Source of the DNA: Polynucleobacter antarcticus
GTDB lineage: Bacteria > Pseudomonadota > Gammaproteobacteria > Burkholderiales > Burkholderiaceae
Assembly (NCBI RefSeq): GCF_013307245.1
Contig: NZ_CP028941.1
Coordinates: forward strand, 1,426,001 to 1,490,000
DNA: 64,000 nucleotides
Reading direction: 5' to 3'
This document shows positions 62,094 to 64,000 of this stretch, piece after piece. Every line of letters begins with the position of its first letter. Position 1 is the first letter of the stretch. Below the pieces are notes generated by a model. That model searched no databases. It saw only the letters and a list, made by a program, of their open reading frames with translations, and was not told the DNA's origin. The position numbers and the translations under genes were made by a program.

Positions 62094-63354
62094 AGCGTAA
62101 TGCCTCCGCAGGCTGGACTTGGGCTGCTCGGCGACTAGGATATAAGGTAGCTAGTACTGACAAACCAAAAGCCATCAATCCCACTGTGACGACATCCGAT
62201 AGGCGCACGTCAGAGGGTAGCTCGCTAATGAAATACACATCCCGTGGCAAAAAGCGGACTCTGAAAATAGCTTCAATAGCGGGAACAATCACATCAATAT
62301 TGAGGGCAATCAGCAAACCGAGGCCCACACCCGCTAAAGAGCCTAATAAACCAATCGCTAAACCTTGTACTAAAAAGATGCGCTGAATGAGTCCAGGGCT
62401 AGCTCCCATGGTTCTTAAGATCGCAATGTCTGCTTGTTTTTCATTGACCGTCATGACTAAAGTCGAGACCAGGTTAAATGCAGCAACGGCAATAATTAGA
62501 GTCAAGATGATGAACATCATTTTTCTTTCGGTCTGCACCGCTGCAAACCAATTGCGATTAGAGCGTGACCAGTCCGTTACCCAAAGTGCTTGTGGCACTA
62601 CTTGTGCCAGTTGAGAGGCTACCTCTGGTGCGCGCTGCATATTGTCGACCTTGACACGCAATCCAGAGGGATCTTGCAAGCGTAATAAAGCAGCAGCATC
62701 CTTCCAATGCATGATCGCTAATGAACTATCGTATTCGTAATGGCCACTATCGATAATTCCGACTACTTGTAGAGTGCGCATTCTGGGCATTGCACCTGCT
62801 GGCGTGAGATCACTCTCAGGAACGATCAAATTAATACGATCACCGACACCCGCACCAACGATGCTTGCTAATTGTGCGCCTAGCGCTACGCCAAAACCAC
62901 CTGGCTTAAGATCCTCAATACTGCCAGAGGTAAATTGCTTAGGCAGATCAGATACCTTTCCTTCTTCACTAGGCAATACTCCACGAATCGACACACCGCG
63001 CATCACATTCTCGCGACTGAGTAGACCCTGCGAGCTCACCATCGGAGCTACCCCGATGACATGAGGCTGAGCTGCTACTTTGAGAGCTATAGGCTCCCAA
63101 TTGGCTAAACCATCTGGGGCAGTAATTTCTACATGAGAGAGCACGGAGAGCATGCGATCACGTACTTCTTTTTGAAAGCCGTTCATCACGGAGAGCACCA
63201 CAATCAGGGCAGCTACCCCCAATGCAATCCCTGCGGTGGAGATTCCCGAGATAAAGGATAAGAAGCCATCACGCTTACCCACGGTCTTGCGACGCTTGGA
63301 TCGGGTATAGCGTAGGCCTATTTCTAGCTCAATGGGGAGTCTCAACATAGCCAT
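62086..63354 (-). CDS. lolC: Lipoprotein-releasing system membrane protein LolC/LolE
   Basis: 422 residues, FtsX/MacB-type permease. One N-terminal membrane segment ([31 protein letters not shown]) carries the Lol motif, a large periplasmic domain follows, then three C-terminal segments. Only one Lol permease gene lies here with lolD, so the species may use a single LolC/E-type (LolF) homodimer; that needs the rest of the genome. It is the first gene of the lolC-lolD-tatD-comEC run. Confidence 0.9.
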   Translation of the reverse strand: MAMLRLPIELEIGLRYTRSKRRKTVGKRDGFLSFISGISTAGIALGVAALIVVLSVMNGFQKEVRDRMLSVLSHVEITAPDGLANWEPIALKVAAQPHVIGVAPMVSSQGLLSRENVMRGVSIRGVLPSEEGKVSDLPKQFTSGSIEDLKPGGFGVALGAQLASIVGAGVGDRINLIVPESDLTPAGAMPRMRTLQVVGIIDSGHYEYDSSLAIMHWKDAAALLRLQDPSGLRVKVDNMQRAPEVASQLAQVVPQALWVTDWSRSNRNWFAAVQTERKMMFIILTLIIAVAAFNLVSTLVMTVNEKQADIAILRTMGASPGLIQRIFLVQGLAIGLLGSLAGVGLGLLIALNIDVIVPAIEAIFRVRFLPRDVYFISELPSDVRLSDVVTVGLMAFGLSVLATLYPSRRAAQVQPAEALRYE

Positions 63355-63415
63355 AGTTTAGACAATTGGAGGCGCCAATGGATGGATTCTATAAATGCCA
63401 CCTAAAATCAGGGGA

Positions 63416-64000
63416 ATGACTGCAAATCTTCGACCCATCCCGCGCTTCACCCTGATGCTTTCAGGAGAAGATACTGCCGATCTAAGCACTGGTCCTCAGC
63501 ATACTCAGGACGCCCCACCTACAGGACTGCCACAAGAGCGGTTTTTACTGGGAGAGAAGCTGGCTATTGCACCCATCTGGCTATTAGGGCAAAGTGACTT
63601 GCCAGTAGATCCCCATCAGGTCATTGCCTGTTTGCAACCAGTGCACCTGCATGCGACTCGGGATCATTTGATCCTCATGGCTCAAAGTCAGATTGATCTG
63701 ACTGCAAAAGAATCCACTCAACTGTGCAATCTTGTCCTGCCTTATATCGAAGAAGACTTTAAACACACACTATTATTTCAAGGACAGCATGCCTGGTTTA
63801 TTCCTGCGGGTCCTTTCGCCAGCCTAGCGACTCATTCAATTGATCAGGCCCATGGCCGCAATATAGATTGGTGGATGCCACGTGATACTCATGAAGAAGG
63901 CATTGCTAAGCTGTGGCGCAAACTCCAAAACGAAATTCAGATGCTATGGCACATTGATGCAGTAAACGAAGCTCGTGCGCAATCTGGATTGCCTAGTATT
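63416..64000 (+). CDS. Phosphoglycerate-mutase-like protein (partial, runs off the window)
   Basis: 195 codons are open from the ATG at 63416 to the end. The protein resembles the betaproteobacterial cofactor-independent phosphoglycerate-mutase-like regulatory proteins encoded upstream of recJ (COG4255): MLSGEDTADLS near the start, HLHATRDHLILM, GRNIDWWMPRDT and WRKLQNEIQMLWH. It is divergent from lolC. GGGG precedes the start by a few bases. Function is not established. Confidence 0.65.
   Translation, partial: MTANLRPIPRFTLMLSGEDTADLSTGPQHTQDAPPTGLPQERFLLGEKLAIAPIWLLGQSDLPVDPHQVIACLQPVHLHATRDHLILMAQSQIDLTAKESTQLCNLVLPYIEEDFKHTLLFQGQHAWFIPAGPFASLATHSIDQAHGRNIDWWMPRDTHEEGIAKLWRKLQNEIQMLWHIDAVNEARAQSGLPSI

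Overview
The window is a chromosomal segment of a betaproteobacterium of the family Burkholderiaceae, most likely Polynucleobacter. This rests on moderately low GC, the gene order rpsB-tsf-pyrH-frr-uppS-cdsA-dxr-rseP-bamA-skp-lpxD-fabZ-lpxA-lpxB-rnhB, and the ppsA/ppsR divergent pair; no database search was possible. One integrated genetic element of about 16.4 kb interrupts the core chromosome. No gene-free stretch exceeds about 260 bases.

Region 1 (1-4.3 kb) is the four-gene Anbu operon: circularly permuted ATP-grasp ligase, alpha-E protein, transglutaminase-like protease and the proteasome-like peptidase Anbu. A sequence matching the NtrC operator consensus lies upstream. The Anbu gene carries a one-base frameshift in a T6 run that separates its N-terminal catalytic threonine from the rest of the protein. 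Region 2 (4.3-9.1 kb) holds phosphoenolpyruvate synthase and its regulatory kinase/phosphatase, an RNA methyltransferase and RNase HII. Region 3 (9.1-22.8 kb) is a long leftward cluster for translation (rpsB, tsf, frr), UMP kinase, isoprenoid and phospholipid precursors, lipid A and outer membrane assembly. Region 4 (23-41.5 kb) has map, glnD, a Nudix hydrolase, ligA-zipA-smc, dapD-dapE-prmB, a small exported hydrolase, radA, a coiled-coil exported protein and kup, ending in the initiator tRNA gene.

Region 5 (41,514-57,963) is an integrative element in that tRNA-fMet gene. A 46-bp perfect direct repeat of the tRNA 3' half marks both ends. At the right end a leftward module reads integrase, unknown protein, AlpA-like regulator, an unannotated 46-residue ORF coupled by ATGA overlap, a TOPRIM-DUF3987 replication protein, and two unknown proteins. 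No capsid, tail, large terminase or conjugation gene is recognisable, so the layout resembles a phage satellite or replicating integrative island. Iteron-like 9-bp repeats (GTGCCAAAA and variants) flank and lie inside the replication gene. The rest is cargo that looks like defence: a uracil-DNA-glycosylase-superfamily protein, a DUF4268 nuclease-like protein divergent from it across an 18-bp palindrome, a type I restriction-modification locus with intact hsdR but a multiply broken hsdS and an hsdM that runs into hsdS by a one-base slip in an A7 run, a small secreted repeat protein and a large Sel1-repeat protein.

Region 6 (58-64 kb) returns to core chromosome: comEC, tatD, lolD, lolC and the start of a divergent phosphoglycerate-mutase-like gene. 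All family assignments come from reading motifs. Frameshifts in homopolymers may be real or sequence errors; read-level evidence is needed.
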